Positions 1 through 9,719 of a DNA stretch of 64,000 nucleotides are shown one piece after another. Made by a program: the position numbers and the translations under genes. The DNA lies in contig OY282367.1 of the NCBI GenBank assembly GCA_958295755.1, positions 1,616,022 to 1,680,021 on the forward strand, written 5' to 3'. Source of the DNA: an uncultured Acidimicrobiales bacterium. GTDB taxonomy: Bacteria > Actinomycetota > Acidimicrobiia > Acidimicrobiales > Hopanoidiivorantaceae. Numbering within the stretch: the first letter of the stretch is position 1; each line of letters begins with the position of its first letter. Below the pieces are notes generated by a model, which was given only the letters and a program-made list of their open reading frames with translations, was not told the origin of the DNA and ran no database searches.

Positions 1-1
1 C

Positions 2-3000
2 TACACCATCACAGCAAGTGCTACCGCCCCAGCTACTACGGCATCATTTACAGTCAACTATTCTTCTTCAGGCAGTGCCAGACTAAACCAGACCATAGAT
101 ATCGCTATCGGCTCTTCCGATATCGTCTTCACACCCCCAACCGATCTGACGATAGGGCAAAATCGCACCAAAACGATCAATGTCGCTAACTATGTCAGCG
201 ACGCCAACTACGCCATCACCTGCGGAGATGCCACCAATATAGACACCACCGAGCTGCAGTCTGTTACCCACACAGGCGACAGCTGCGAATTCACCATCAC
301 ACCCAAAACAGTACAAGGCGACGCCAGCTTCACCATTGCCTACACATCATCAGGCGGCGACACCTACAGCGGAAGCATCCCCATCACTGTCGGCCCTGAC
401 TCCACCATCGTCTTCACCGCCCCAACAAACCTGAAGGTGGGGACGAATCGCACTCAGGTAATAGATGCGGCCAGCTATGTCACAGACGGCAACTACGCCA
501 TCACCTGCGGAGGAGCCACCGATATAGATACCGTAGAGCTGCAGTCTGTTATTCGCGCAGGCAACAGCTGCGAATTCACCATCACACCCAAAACTACAGA
601 AGGCACCGCCACCTTCACCGTGCCCTACACCTCCGCAGGTGGCCACACTCTCAACGGCGAAATCTCTATAGCAGTAGGCCCCGCCTCAACCATCACCTCA
701 ACCCAGTCACCCATCCTGGCTACGGCGGCCAACAAAGCTAGAAACATAAACGCAGCAAGCTGGGTGAGGGAAGAACCCCAATCGGGCTACGCCATCACCT
801 GCGGAGATGCCACCAATATAGACACCACTAAGTTGCTGTCCGTTACCCACACAGGCAACAGCTGCTCTTTCACCATCACACCCAGAAGGGTGGGGCAAGG
901 CACCATCGCCACCTTCACCATCCCCTACATCTCCTCAGGCGGCCACACTCTCAACCGCCAAATCCCCATAGAAATAGGCCCCCCTTCAAATATTCGGTTG
1001 CCCAGCGGTCAATTCATTTTTGTAACCTTAAAGTCCGGCAGACATAGCTTTGTCTTAGATTTAGGTAGATATGCCTCAGACGGCGACTACACCATTACCT
1101 GCGACACTGTGCAAACTCCTTTTACTTTTGGAAGTAGCACTACCATGATCCACAGCCAGTCCGTCAACGGTTGCATCTGGAGCGCGGATATAACTATGAT
1201 TGCTGGTGGAAATACTATAGGCTTTAATGTCCGCTACAGCTCCACTGGATCACCTGGAGCACGCATACAGCGTACTTTTAACATCAGAAACCCCAATACA
1301 GGCACATCTTCTATCTCCGCCACAGCTATCGGCCTTCAGAGAACCTGGGTGAGGGAAAGTTTCACATTAAACGCAACCACCTACGCTACCGAAACTACTC
1401 GTGATACCGAAACTACTAGTGGTTTTCACATCTCCTGCTTGGATGCTACCGGCGTAGACCCCAAACTCACCATCTCTCGCAGAGGCTGCAACTACACCAT
1501 AACAGCAGGCAACAATAGTGGACAGGCCCTGTTTACGATTCCCTATCGTTCCACCGGAGGTGCCTCAGTAGATCTCCAGGTAAGGGTTCTTGTCCGCACT
1601 GCCAATGTTATCGATATAGACAGAGACGCTCTGCCCAGAGGTCTGTCGGTCGGAGCAGGTGGCAGCATCGCAATTGACGCCTCAGCAATCGCCGTAGCCG
1701 GCGTACCGGTCAGATGCACAGACGCAACCGAAGTCAGCAACAAATTCTCTTCGGTTTCTCGAAACGGCTGCATCTACACAGCAACAGCTAAAAGCACATC
1801 CACAGGCTCGGCAACCTTCAAAGCCCAATTCGCCACCACAGGTGGAGTAACTGCTGAAGTTACGATAACCGTCACCATCGGGGCTGAGTCCAGAATCGCT
1901 GTAGGCTTCCCCACCAATCTCGCCGTCCCTGCCGGCGGCACACTCACAATCGACGTCTCAAGCTACCCCCAGGACGGTAGCTACACCGTCACTTGCGGAG
2001 CCGTCACCGTCATAGACACCATAGGGCTGCAATCTGTCACCCGCCCCGACGCTGCTACTAAACCCTGTGAATTCCTGGTCACTGCAAAAGGCTCACCAGG
2101 CTCAACCAACTTCATTATTCCCTTCACCTCATCGGGTGGCACTACCAGTAACGCCAGTCTTACGCTCACTGTCGGCCCAGCTTCAGATATCGTGTTCTCG
2201 CCCGGCTCTAACCTAATCGTCGGTCGCAACCGTACCCTAGAGATAAATGCTGCCGGCTCTCTCTCAGACAGCTCCTACACCGTCACCTGCGGCGACGCCG
2301 TCGGCGTGGACAGCACCAGGCTCACAGCAGTTACTCGCACAGCCAATACCTGCACCTATACCATCGACCCCATAGACAGCCTCGCCACAAACTTACTAGG
2401 GAAAACCACTTTCTTCATCCCTCTAACTTCCAGCGGAGGCGACACCCTAAACGGTGAAATCACCGTCAATATCAGCTTCGACTCCACAATCATATTCAAC
2501 GCTCCGTCGGGGCTCAAGGTCGGCAGTAACCGCACCCGCACCATAGATGCTTCTAGCTACGCCGCAGACTCTTACAGTGCTTACACCATAAGTTGTGGTA
2601 CCGCCTCCAGTGCCCGCACTACGATAGTCGTCCTTGCTGGCGACAGCCCTTGTCACTTCAGAATTACTCCGATTAGCACAGGTTCAGCTACCTTCATCGT
2701 GCCATTCACCTCCACAGGTGGCCACACCCTCAACGCCCAATTCTCAATAGAAGTCGGCCCCAACTCCGACATCACCTTTACAGCACCTAGTACGAATCCG
2801 TCAGTGTTGGCGGGCAGTAGCATCACTTTAGATGCCTCTGCTACTGATGGTAGCTATGTGGTTTCGTGCGGGGATGCTGCCGATGTAGATGCTAAGATTA
2901 CGGTTCGCAGGTCTGGTTGTATGTTTGTGGTGACTGCTGGTGCTACCTCAGGCACAGCAACCTTTACCGTGCCTTATACCTCTAGTGGTGCCCACACTCT

Positions 3001-4129
3001 CAATCGCACTATCTCAGTTACTATCAATCTTCCGCCTTCTTATATTTTCTTCCGTGAGCCTTTTGATCTGGAGTTGGGCACTAATCAGACTCTTATGATT
3101 GACGCTTCAGATTATGCGTCTGACGGGGGCTATAGAATTTTTTGTAATGATGCTACCGCTGTGGATACTTCTATTATCAATGTGAGGCGGCCTAACGCGA
3201 GAAGTGAACCTTGCGAATTTACTATCACGCCTACAAGTACCCAAGGCGTAGCTAGCTTTACTGTGCCCTATACCTCCAGCGGCGGTGCCTCCCGCAATGG
3301 TGTTTTCACTATTGAGGTAGGTCCGGCTTCGGCTATTGCTTTTGCTGGCCCCACTGGTTTGAAGCTGGGAACTAACCGCACACGCATCATAGATGCCGCA
3401 GATTATGCCACAGATGGCGGCTACCTCATTGAATGCGGAGACGCTACAAATGTGGATTCCAAGATCACCGTTCAACGGACTAATAACATCATAAAGCCTT
3501 GCGAATTTACTGTCACGCCCACTGGCGCACAAGGTGCTGCTAGCTTTACTGTGCCTTATACTTCCAGCGGCGGTGCCACCCTAGCCGGTACCATCAACAT
3601 AGAAATCGGTGCTGCCTCAACCATCGTCTATACCGCACCCCCAGGGCTGACTATGACCGCTAGTGGCACCATAACCATAAACGCAGCCACAGCCGTCACA
3701 GACGGTAGCTACACCATCACCTGCGGCCAAGCCACCAATCGAGACAGCAAAATCATCAGAGCTACCAACACAGGTTGCGAGTACCAAATCACCACCGGCG
3801 CAGGCACAGGCACCGCTACCTTCACCGTGCCCTACACCTCCGCAGGAGGCCACACCTTAGATGGTCAAATATCTATAACTGTCACAGAGCTACCCAGAAC
3901 CACCGCACCAGCCCTAGACCGCCAAGACATGATCTGTGCAATGCTAGGGCTAGAACCTGTCCGCCACAGCACCGCCGATGAAATCACCCAAGGCGACAAT
4001 CAAGCAGTATTTTGCCACACTCCCCCATACATCCACTGCCAACGAGGTGCTAACAGTGCCCTAACACCAATCCTTCGTGGCAGAAGTCTAGGCCAAACCA
4101 TCCAAGACTGCTACAACACAATCAACTGA
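2..4129 (+). CDS. Giant secreted beta-repeat protein 1 (5' end outside window)
   Basis: The frame is open from base 2 to the TGA at 4127-4129 (1375 residues visible), so the start, and presumably the signal peptide, lie upstream. It holds about 13-14 repeats of 85-100 residues. The shared pattern is an APxGLxVGxNRT-like opening, IDAxxYxxDGxYxITCGDA, a second Cys about 30 residues later in CxFTITP, then FTVPYTSSGGHT and a closing IGPxS. The two Cys per repeat suggest one disulfide in an Ig-like beta-sandwich; that fold is inferred and I do not recognise a named family. No leucine-rich-repeat module occurs in the visible part. The last about 80 residues (from 3884) form a Cys-containing C-terminal domain shared with the next two genes. 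The likely role is an extracellular or surface adhesin-type protein. Third-position base use changes near 2760 from C-ending to T-ending codons, suggesting a mosaic. Confidence 0.85.
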   Translation, partial: YTITASATAPATTASFTVNYSSSGSARLNQTIDIAIGSSDIVFTPPTDLTIGQNRTKTINVANYVSDANYAITCGDATNIDTTELQSVTHTGDSCEFTITPKTVQGDASFTIAYTSSGGDTYSGSIPITVGPDSTIVFTAPTNLKVGTNRTQVIDAASYVTDGNYAITCGGATDIDTVELQSVIRAGNSCEFTITPKTTEGTATFTVPYTSAGGHTLNGEISIAVGPASTITSTQSPILATAANKARNINAASWVREEPQSGYAITCGDATNIDTTKLLSVTHTGNSCSFTITPRRVGQGTIATFTIPYISSGGHTLNRQIPIEIGPPSNIRLPSGQFIFVTLKSGRHSFVLDLGRYASDGDYTITCDTVQTPFTFGSSTTMIHSQSVNGCIWSADITMIAGGNTIGFNVRYSSTGSPGARIQRTFNIRNPNTGTSSISATAIGLQRTWVRESFTLNATTYATETTRDTETTSGFHISCLDATGVDPKLTISRRGCNYTITAGNNSGQALFTIPYRSTGGASVDLQVRVLVRTANVIDIDRDALPRGLSVGAGGSIAIDASAIAVAGVPVRCTDATEVSNKFSSVSRNGCIYTATAKSTSTGSATFKAQFATTGGVTAEVTITVTIGAESRIAVGFPTNLAVPAGGTLTIDVSSYPQDGSYTVTCGAVTVIDTIGLQSVTRPDAATKPCEFLVTAKGSPGSTNFIIPFTSSGGTTSNASLTLTVGPASDIVFSPGSNLIVGRNRTLEINAAGSLSDSSYTVTCGDAVGVDSTRLTAVTRTANTCTYTIDPIDSLATNLLGKTTFFIPLTSSGGDTLNGEITVNISFDSTIIFNAPSGLKVGSNRTRTIDASSYAADSYSAYTISCGTASSARTTIVVLAGDSPCHFRITPISTGSATFIVPFTSTGGHTLNAQFSIEVGPNSDITFTAPSTNPSVLAGSSITLDASATDGSYVVSCGDAADVDAKITVRRSGCMFVVTAGATSGTATFTVPYTSSGAHTLNRTISVTINLPPSYIFFREPFDLELGTNQTLMIDASDYASDGGYRIFCNDATAVDTSIINVRRPNARSEPCEFTITPTSTQGVASFTVPYTSSGGASRNGVFTIEVGPASAIAFAGPTGLKLGTNRTRIIDAADYATDGGYLIECGDATNVDSKITVQRTNNIIKPCEFTVTPTGAQGAASFTVPYTSSGGATLAGTINIEIGAASTIVYTAPPGLTMTASGTITINAATAVTDGSYTITCGQATNRDSKIIRATNTGCEYQITTGAGTGTATFTVPYTSAGGHTLDGQISITVTELPRTTAPALDRQDMICAMLGLEPVRHSTADEITQGDNQAVFCHTPPYIHCQRGANSALTPILRGRSLGQTIQDCYNTIN
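3340..4129 (+). repeat. Near-identical 3' segment shared by giant genes 1 and 2 (copy 1)
   Basis: This segment aligns without gaps to 8637-9426 at a constant offset of 5297 bases and differs at only a small number of positions, whereas the preceding parts of the two genes are clearly diverged. It covers the last two beta repeats and the C-terminal domain. Recent duplication or gene conversion between the tandem paralogues is the simplest explanation. Confidence 0.85.
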
Positions 4130-4143
4130 GCCAACTTAGAATT

Positions 4144-7100
4144 ATGCAAGCTAGTTACTCAGCTACCCTGTTTCGCAGGGCATCGACAGCGTTTGTCTCT
4201 GTGGTGCTCTTTGCTACCGTGCTATTCGCCGCTACCGCTAACCCGGTTGCCGCGCAGAACGGCGGCGAGGCTGTTTTGGATCCGGAGGTTGTTGAACCAG
4301 ATAAGCCAGTGGCTGAGCAGCAACAAGCCCAGAACCGTGAGATTACCTATAATGCGCCTTCTAGTTTCTCGGTTGTGGCTGGGGGGTCTGTAGCGATTGA
4401 TGCTGATAGTTATGCTAGCGATCCGGGTTTCGTGATTTCTTGTGGTGATGCTACCGGCGTGGATAGCCAAAAGGTTTCCGTCACTCGTTCTGGTTGTTCA
4501 TTCACGGTTAGGCCGTCTGTATCGGCTGTTGTGGGCGATACCACTTTTTCAACAGTGTTGAGTTCTTCTAGGACTGGTAGCACTTCCGTTACCGCGACTT
4601 TTACTGTTACTATTGCTGCTTTGTCGGTTGTTGCGGGGTGGAGTTTGGTGTTTGTGGCTGCGGGTTATCCTTCTGAGGGTACCCCCACAGCTTGCGCTAA
4701 TGCTTCAGGTGCTGATGCTACTAAGATCACTGTTGAGCGCAATCCTTTTAGTCATGCTCGTGGTGGTTGTACCTTTAGAGTTAATGCTCTTAGTACAGCT
4801 ACTGTGGGTGCGACTTCATTTACCTCGGTGCTGACTTTTGCTGGCGGTAGCCGCACCGTAACATTTCCTATCAACATTACCCCGGCTTCTAACATTATAT
4901 TTACGGCACCTCCGGGCGGGTTGAGTATTCCTGCGGGTGGTTTCAGGAATTTTGATGTTTCTAGCTATGCCACAGACAGCGACTACACCATTTCCTGTCG
5001 GTTTTCTGCCGCTTCTCGCCATAGCCTGATTGCTTCTGTGGCTAATACTGGCTGTGATTTCACTGTGCGCGCTGGCAGGACTGCTGGTTCGGCAACGCTT
5101 AGTGTTATCTATAACTCTTATAGTGGTGGCGGTATTTTCCCTATCGGTGAGCTTACTGCTGTGATCCCTATCACGGTGACATCTACTTCTGCGCTGACAT
5201 TTACCCCACCTAGTAACTTGGCTGTGCGTATAGACCAGACAATAAGCATAAACGCGCGTCCATACGCAACAGACGGAGCTAACGCGGTTAGTTGTGGTAC
5301 AGCTACCAGCGCAACCGCGAATATCACTGTTGCATCTCCTGTGGGTTGTTCTTATCGGGTAACAGCAGGTAGCACTACGGGTGCGGCTTCCTTCGTTGTG
5401 CCCTATACCTCTTCTAGCGGCCGCACGCTTAATGGTCGTATAGATATAAATATCCTGGGTGCTCGCTCTGATATTGACTTCACCGCACCAACAGGTTTGT
5501 CGGTTCCTCTTGGGGGTGTTATCAGAATAAGTGCCTTAGATTATGCTTCAGATGGGGCGTTTAATCTTTCTTGTGGCACTATCACGCAATCACACGCGCT
5601 TATTGCCAGCTTCAATGATAATGGCTGTTCTATTACCCTAACCATGGGCTATGTTGCCGGCACAGCTACCTTCACCGTGCCCTACACCTCCACTGGAGGC
5701 GATACCCACGATGGTGTGTTCACACTACTAATAGGTGATGTTCCCACTCTGTCAGCTACAGGATGCACCGACGGCACTTATGTGGATACCACTGCTAACC
5801 CCAGAGTTACAGGTGCTAACAACGACCTAGTAGAAGATTGCCAAGCTCTAGTTGCAGCCCAGAACCTGTGGGCTGGGGTAGCTGCTAACAATAATCTGCG
5901 TTCTATATATTTCATACGAACCTGGGGCACAGGCACCCCCGCCCAGCAAAAGATAGATAGCTGGGAAGGCATAACAGTCACCTCAGGGCGCGTAACAGCG
6001 GTAGAAATAGATAACACCGGCGAAGAAGACGGCCTCTGGGGCACCATCCCCACCCAGTTGGGCAACCTCACCGCACTAACCACCCTAGACATCTCCGACA
6101 ACCGGATCAGAGGTTCTATCCCCACACAAATCGGCTCTCTTACCGCGCTTACTTCTTTAGATCTCTCCGACAACCGGTTCAGAGGTTCTATCCCCACACA
6201 AATCGGCTCTCTTACCGCGCTTACTTCTTTAGATCTCTCCGACAACAAGCTCACCGGAACCATCCCCACACAAATCGGCTCTCTTACCGCGCTCACTTCT
6301 TTAGATCTCTCCGACAACCATCTCAACGGAACCATCCCCACAGAAATCGGCTCTCTTACCGCTCTCACACACCTCTACCTCAACAGCAACCAGCTCACAG
6401 GTTCTGTCCCCACACAAATCGGTGCCATCACAACCCTCACCACACTCGCTATCTGCGTCAACCTCCTCACCGGTGCTCTACCCACAGCGTTGCGAACAGG
6501 CGTCACCCTCACCGACTACCCCGTCGCTGACGGCTATGACCCTATTGGCTGTCAGTCCAATTTCACACCCCCTACCAACCTAATAGTTGCTCGAAACCGC
6601 ACGCTAGCGATTAATGCTTTGAGTCACATTACTGCGAGCAGTATTTCCACCGTTTCTTGTGGCGATGCTACGGGGACGGAGCCTACCAAATTCGCAGTTA
6701 CCCGAACTACTTCTGGTGACGGTTGTACCTTCACTGTAGATCCAGTCGATACTCTCAGTAGTGGCGATCTGGGCGATGTGACTTTCACTGTGCCGTTTAC
6801 TTCTACTGATGGTTTTACACCTAGTGGCACATTCACTGTGAATATTGGCCCTGATTCTGATATTGTTTTTGCCCCTGAAAGGGTGATGGTGGAGCCTTGG
6901 GATCCGGTGAGGGTCGATTTGTCGCGGTATGCTTCTGACGGCCCATATGATATTTCTTGTTCTGGGATTTCTAGGGGTCTACAGCTAGCTACTCGTAGTG
7001 GGACTTTTTCATCTTCTGGTTGTGTAGTGTCTTTTTGGCTCGCTCCCGCCTCCTCCGTAAACAACGATCTAAGGGGGAATGTTAATGTTACTTATACCTC

Positions 7101-9426
7101 ATCTGGTGGTGATACACATAGTGGAGTTGTTAATTTCTATGCAAAGGCTTTACATCTTACTAGTATCACTTTCACTGCTCCCAATCCAGCTCCGGCTGTT
7201 ACTGCTGGCCAAAGTGTGATTGTGGATGCCTCAGCTTGGGCAGAAGATTTTTTTGGTTACTCTGTGTTTTGTGAAAATGCTACCAACATAGATAGCACCA
7301 GGCTTACTTCTGTTACTCGCACACGAGATTGCCTCTATGAGATCACAGCTGCTAGTGCTGCTACGGGAATAGCTACTTTTACCGTGCCTTACTATTCAAC
7401 CGGCCAACATGCAAGGAACAGACCAGGGACTCTAAATGCGGTGATTGCTGTTACTGTCAATACTGGTTCTAACTTTGTATATACCGCTCCTTCAGGTTTG
7501 GTAGTACCAGTGAGCCAAGAGGACGTGACAGCCCAGAGCATCACAGTTGATGCTTCTGAGTGGGCACAAGATGGCAGTTATGATATAACTTGCGCGGACG
7601 CTAGCAATGTCTCACCTAACCTAGCTTCAGTTGTTCGCAATGGTGATACTTGCTCATTTACCATCACTTCGGGGCTCACAGAAGGTGCTGCGTCTTTTAC
7701 TGTGCCATATAGCTCTAGCGGTAGCACTGGTAGTGGGGTTGTATCACTCACCATCGGCCCTGCTTCTGCTATTGTCTTCACAGCTCCTACTGGCCTTCAG
7801 GTTAACACAGGTGCGATCCGCTTCATTGATGTCTCTGCTTATGCCACCGACGGCCCCTACAAAATCACCTGCGGCAACCCATCCAACTCCAACTTTAATA
7901 TAGCTATTAATGACGGCAACGCTACCCTATTTCTCCGTGATAGCTGTGTAATCGGAGTCCGGCCGAATGCACAAGGTACCTTCAACTTTGATGTGCCTTA
8001 TACCTCTTCTGGCGGAGCTACAACAACGGGCACAATAACTTTCACAACAGGGGGCGCAACCAGTGTTTCTGTTACTATCCCATCGGGTCTTACCATCGCA
8101 ACAGGTAGCTCTGTAACCCTAGATGCTTCCAGTTTTTCTTCCAACGGCACCTGTGAAGGAGCTATCGATGTCTCCCCGCTATTTACTTCAGTTACCCGCT
8201 CAGACATAGCCAATAATCCCTGCTCATACACAGTTACAGCAGGCAACACCACTGGCACAGCCACCTTTAGACTCGTCTTCAGATCCACCGGCCAAACTCT
8301 TCATCTGTACACAGTCAGCTACTCCATCCTTCCGCCTTCTTATATTTTCTTCCGCGGGCCTTACGATTTGGAGTTAGGCATTAATCAGACTCTTACGATC
8401 AATGCTTTGAGTTATGCGTCTGACGGAGGCTATAGCCTTTCTTGCGGCGACGCTACCGATGTGGATACTTCTATTATCACTGTTACACGCCCGAATCCTG
8501 TAAGTAGCAGTTGCGGTTTTTTGGTCACGCCTGTCACCCAAGGTGAAGCTAGCTTTACTGTGACCTATACCTCCAGCGGCGGTACCAACCGCAACGAGGT
8601 TTTCACTATTGAGGTAGGCCCGGATTCTACTATTGCTTATACCGCGCCCACTGGTTTGATGCTGGGAACTAACCGCACACGCATCATAGATGCTGCAGAT
8701 TATGCCACAGATGGCGGCTACCTCATTGAATGCGGAGACGCTACAAATGTGGATTCCAAGATCACCGTTCAACGGACTAATAACATCATAAAGCCTTGCG
8801 AATTTACTGTCACGCCCACTGGCGCACAAGGTGCTGCTAGCTTTACTGTGCCTTATACTTCCAGCGGCGGTGCCACCCTAGACGGCACCATCAACATAGA
8901 AATCGGTACTACCTCAACTATCGTCTACACCCCACCCCCAGGGCTAACTATGACAGCTAGTGGCACCATAACCATAAACGCAGCCACAGCCGTCACAGAC
9001 GGTAGCTACACCATCACCTGCGGCCAAGCCACCAACCGAGACAGCAAAATCATCAGAGCTACCAACACAGATTGCGAGTACCAAATCACCACCGGCGCAG
9101 GCACAGGCACCGCTACCTTCACCGTGCCCTACACCTCCGCAGGAGGCCACACCCTAGAAGGTCAAATATCTATAACTGTCACAGAGCTACCCAGAACCAC
9201 CGCACCAGCCCTAGACCGCCAAGACTTGATCTGTGCAATGCTAGGGCTAGAACCTGTCCGCCACAGCACCGCCGATGAAATCACCCAAGGCGACAATCAA
9301 GCAGTATTTTGCCACACTCCCCCATACATCCACTGCCAACGAGGTGCTAACAGTGCCCTAACACCAATCCTTCGTGGCAGAAGTTTAGGCCAAACCATCC
9401 AAGACTGCTACAACACAATCAAATGA
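4144..9426 (+). CDS. Giant secreted beta-repeat and LRR protein 2 (1760 aa)
   Basis: The N-terminus is a clear Sec signal peptide: a basic patch (FRR), a hydrophobic core of V/L/F/A to about residue 33, and an AxA-type site in NPVAAQN. A short E/Q/P-rich linker follows, then about five beta repeats, one leucine-rich-repeat module (5764-6552), about nine more beta repeats and the shared Cys-containing C-terminal domain. Each beta repeat carries the paired Cys pattern (SCGDAT and GCxFTV). It is presumably exported and extracellular; no LPXTG signal with a membrane anchor is present. The ATG lies only 14 bases after the stop of gene 1. It lacks the TAGGAG leader found before genes 3 and 4, so translation may depend on gene 1 or the gene may be poorly expressed. 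The start is secure because the signal peptide aligns residue for residue with gene 3. Confidence 0.88.
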   Translation: MQASYSATLFRRASTAFVSVVLFATVLFAATANPVAAQNGGEAVLDPEVVEPDKPVAEQQQAQNREITYNAPSSFSVVAGGSVAIDADSYASDPGFVISCGDATGVDSQKVSVTRSGCSFTVRPSVSAVVGDTTFSTVLSSSRTGSTSVTATFTVTIAALSVVAGWSLVFVAAGYPSEGTPTACANASGADATKITVERNPFSHARGGCTFRVNALSTATVGATSFTSVLTFAGGSRTVTFPINITPASNIIFTAPPGGLSIPAGGFRNFDVSSYATDSDYTISCRFSAASRHSLIASVANTGCDFTVRAGRTAGSATLSVIYNSYSGGGIFPIGELTAVIPITVTSTSALTFTPPSNLAVRIDQTISINARPYATDGANAVSCGTATSATANITVASPVGCSYRVTAGSTTGAASFVVPYTSSSGRTLNGRIDINILGARSDIDFTAPTGLSVPLGGVIRISALDYASDGAFNLSCGTITQSHALIASFNDNGCSITLTMGYVAGTATFTVPYTSTGGDTHDGVFTLLIGDVPTLSATGCTDGTYVDTTANPRVTGANNDLVEDCQALVAAQNLWAGVAANNNLRSIYFIRTWGTGTPAQQKIDSWEGITVTSGRVTAVEIDNTGEEDGLWGTIPTQLGNLTALTTLDISDNRIRGSIPTQIGSLTALTSLDLSDNRFRGSIPTQIGSLTALTSLDLSDNKLTGTIPTQIGSLTALTSLDLSDNHLNGTIPTEIGSLTALTHLYLNSNQLTGSVPTQIGAITTLTTLAICVNLLTGALPTALRTGVTLTDYPVADGYDPIGCQSNFTPPTNLIVARNRTLAINALSHITASSISTVSCGDATGTEPTKFAVTRTTSGDGCTFTVDPVDTLSSGDLGDVTFTVPFTSTDGFTPSGTFTVNIGPDSDIVFAPERVMVEPWDPVRVDLSRYASDGPYDISCSGISRGLQLATRSGTFSSSGCVVSFWLAPASSVNNDLRGNVNVTYTSSGGDTHSGVVNFYAKALHLTSITFTAPNPAPAVTAGQSVIVDASAWAEDFFGYSVFCENATNIDSTRLTSVTRTRDCLYEITAASAATGIATFTVPYYSTGQHARNRPGTLNAVIAVTVNTGSNFVYTAPSGLVVPVSQEDVTAQSITVDASEWAQDGSYDITCADASNVSPNLASVVRNGDTCSFTITSGLTEGAASFTVPYSSSGSTGSGVVSLTIGPASAIVFTAPTGLQVNTGAIRFIDVSAYATDGPYKITCGNPSNSNFNIAINDGNATLFLRDSCVIGVRPNAQGTFNFDVPYTSSGGATTTGTITFTTGGATSVSVTIPSGLTIATGSSVTLDASSFSSNGTCEGAIDVSPLFTSVTRSDIANNPCSYTVTAGNTTGTATFRLVFRSTGQTLHLYTVSYSILPPSYIFFRGPYDLELGINQTLTINALSYASDGGYSLSCGDATDVDTSIITVTRPNPVSSSCGFLVTPVTQGEASFTVTYTSSGGTNRNEVFTIEVGPDSTIAYTAPTGLMLGTNRTRIIDAADYATDGGYLIECGDATNVDSKITVQRTNNIIKPCEFTVTPTGAQGAASFTVPYTSSGGATLDGTINIEIGTTSTIVYTPPPGLTMTASGTITINAATAVTDGSYTITCGQATNRDSKIIRATNTDCEYQITTGAGTGTATFTVPYTSAGGHTLEGQISITVTELPRTTAPALDRQDLICAMLGLEPVRHSTADEITQGDNQAVFCHTPPYIHCQRGANSALTPILRGRSLGQTIQDCYNTIK
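5764..6552 (+). repeat. LRR module of giant protein 2
   Basis: The module runs from the Cys of CTDGTYVD to the Cys of DPIGCQ. The N-cap has a second Cys (VEDCQALV) followed by WGTG and SWEGITV, resembling the layout of plant LRRNT caps. It continues into 24-residue repeats of the type IPTQIGSLTALTSLDLSDN (72 bp at DNA level) and a C-cap AICxNxLTGALPTALRTG. Several adjacent 72-bp units are nearly identical in DNA. Confidence 0.85.
8637..9426 (+). repeat. Near-identical 3' segment shared by giant genes 1 and 2 (copy 2)
   Basis: This is the partner of 3340-4129, at a constant offset of 5297 bases with few substitutions. The similarity continues for roughly a dozen bases past both stop codons and then breaks. 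Confidence 0.85.
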
Positions 9427-9718
9427 ACCAACTAGACAAGGTAGCCTATATCTGCCTGACTGGACATTTCTTTCACTAGAATAGCGTTATGCATATCAAA
9501 ATGAGTAATATAATATTGTCTATGAGCTGCAGGGTCAAATTAATTTCAATGAGATACCCCCCCCCGTATTTTGTGATATCACAGAACTTACGGGTTTCCT
9601 TCCAGAAGTTCTCCAAACATTTCGTGGCTACTCTAGGTTCGTGAACATTGTAAAATTTCGAAGCCCAATCGGGTTATCGTTTTCCCCTTCAAAATCCACT
9701 ATTCGATAGGAGTCTCCT
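9427..9718 (+). promoter_or_regulatory. Leader region of giant gene 3: -10 box, C9 tract, palindrome
   Basis: This 292-base spacer looks richer in A+T than the coding DNA around it. It holds a perfect TATAAT at 9509-9514 with no good -35, a run of nine C at 9557-9565, a perfect 12-bp palindrome TGTGATATCACA at 9572-9583, and a 7-bp inverted repeat (9583-9589 with 9606-9612, 16-base loop). The palindrome could be an operator; the spacing between half-sites is too short for a classical CRP site. The C run lies downstream of the -10 box, so it would be in the untranslated leader. A 51-codon frame (9489-9644) crosses the C run but has no ribosome binding site. Confidence 0.5.
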
Positions 9719-9719
9719 A
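9707..9719 (+). promoter_or_regulatory. Palindromic ribosome binding site of giant gene 3
   Basis: TAGGAGTCTCCTA is an inverted repeat (6-bp arms about a central T) that contains the AGGAG Shine-Dalgarno sequence and overlaps the A of the ATG. The same 13 bases precede giant gene 4. Folding would hide both the Shine-Dalgarno and the start. Confidence 0.7.

Noticed and set aside
3884..3910. LPRTT in the C-terminal region of giant proteins 1-3 considered as a sortase signal
   Set aside because: The Gly is replaced, about 75 Cys-containing residues follow, and there is no hydrophobic helix or basic tail.
5778..6368. Long minus-strand frame (196 codons) opposite the LRR module of giant gene 2, with repeats of AVREPICVGM type
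   Set aside because: It is the antisense reading of the 72-bp LRR repeats. Similar frames occur opposite every LRR module and have no start signals or independent conservation.
9572..9583. TGTGATATCACA read as a CRP site
   Set aside because: The half-sites match, but the spacer is two bases rather than six, so only a generic operator candidate is supported.
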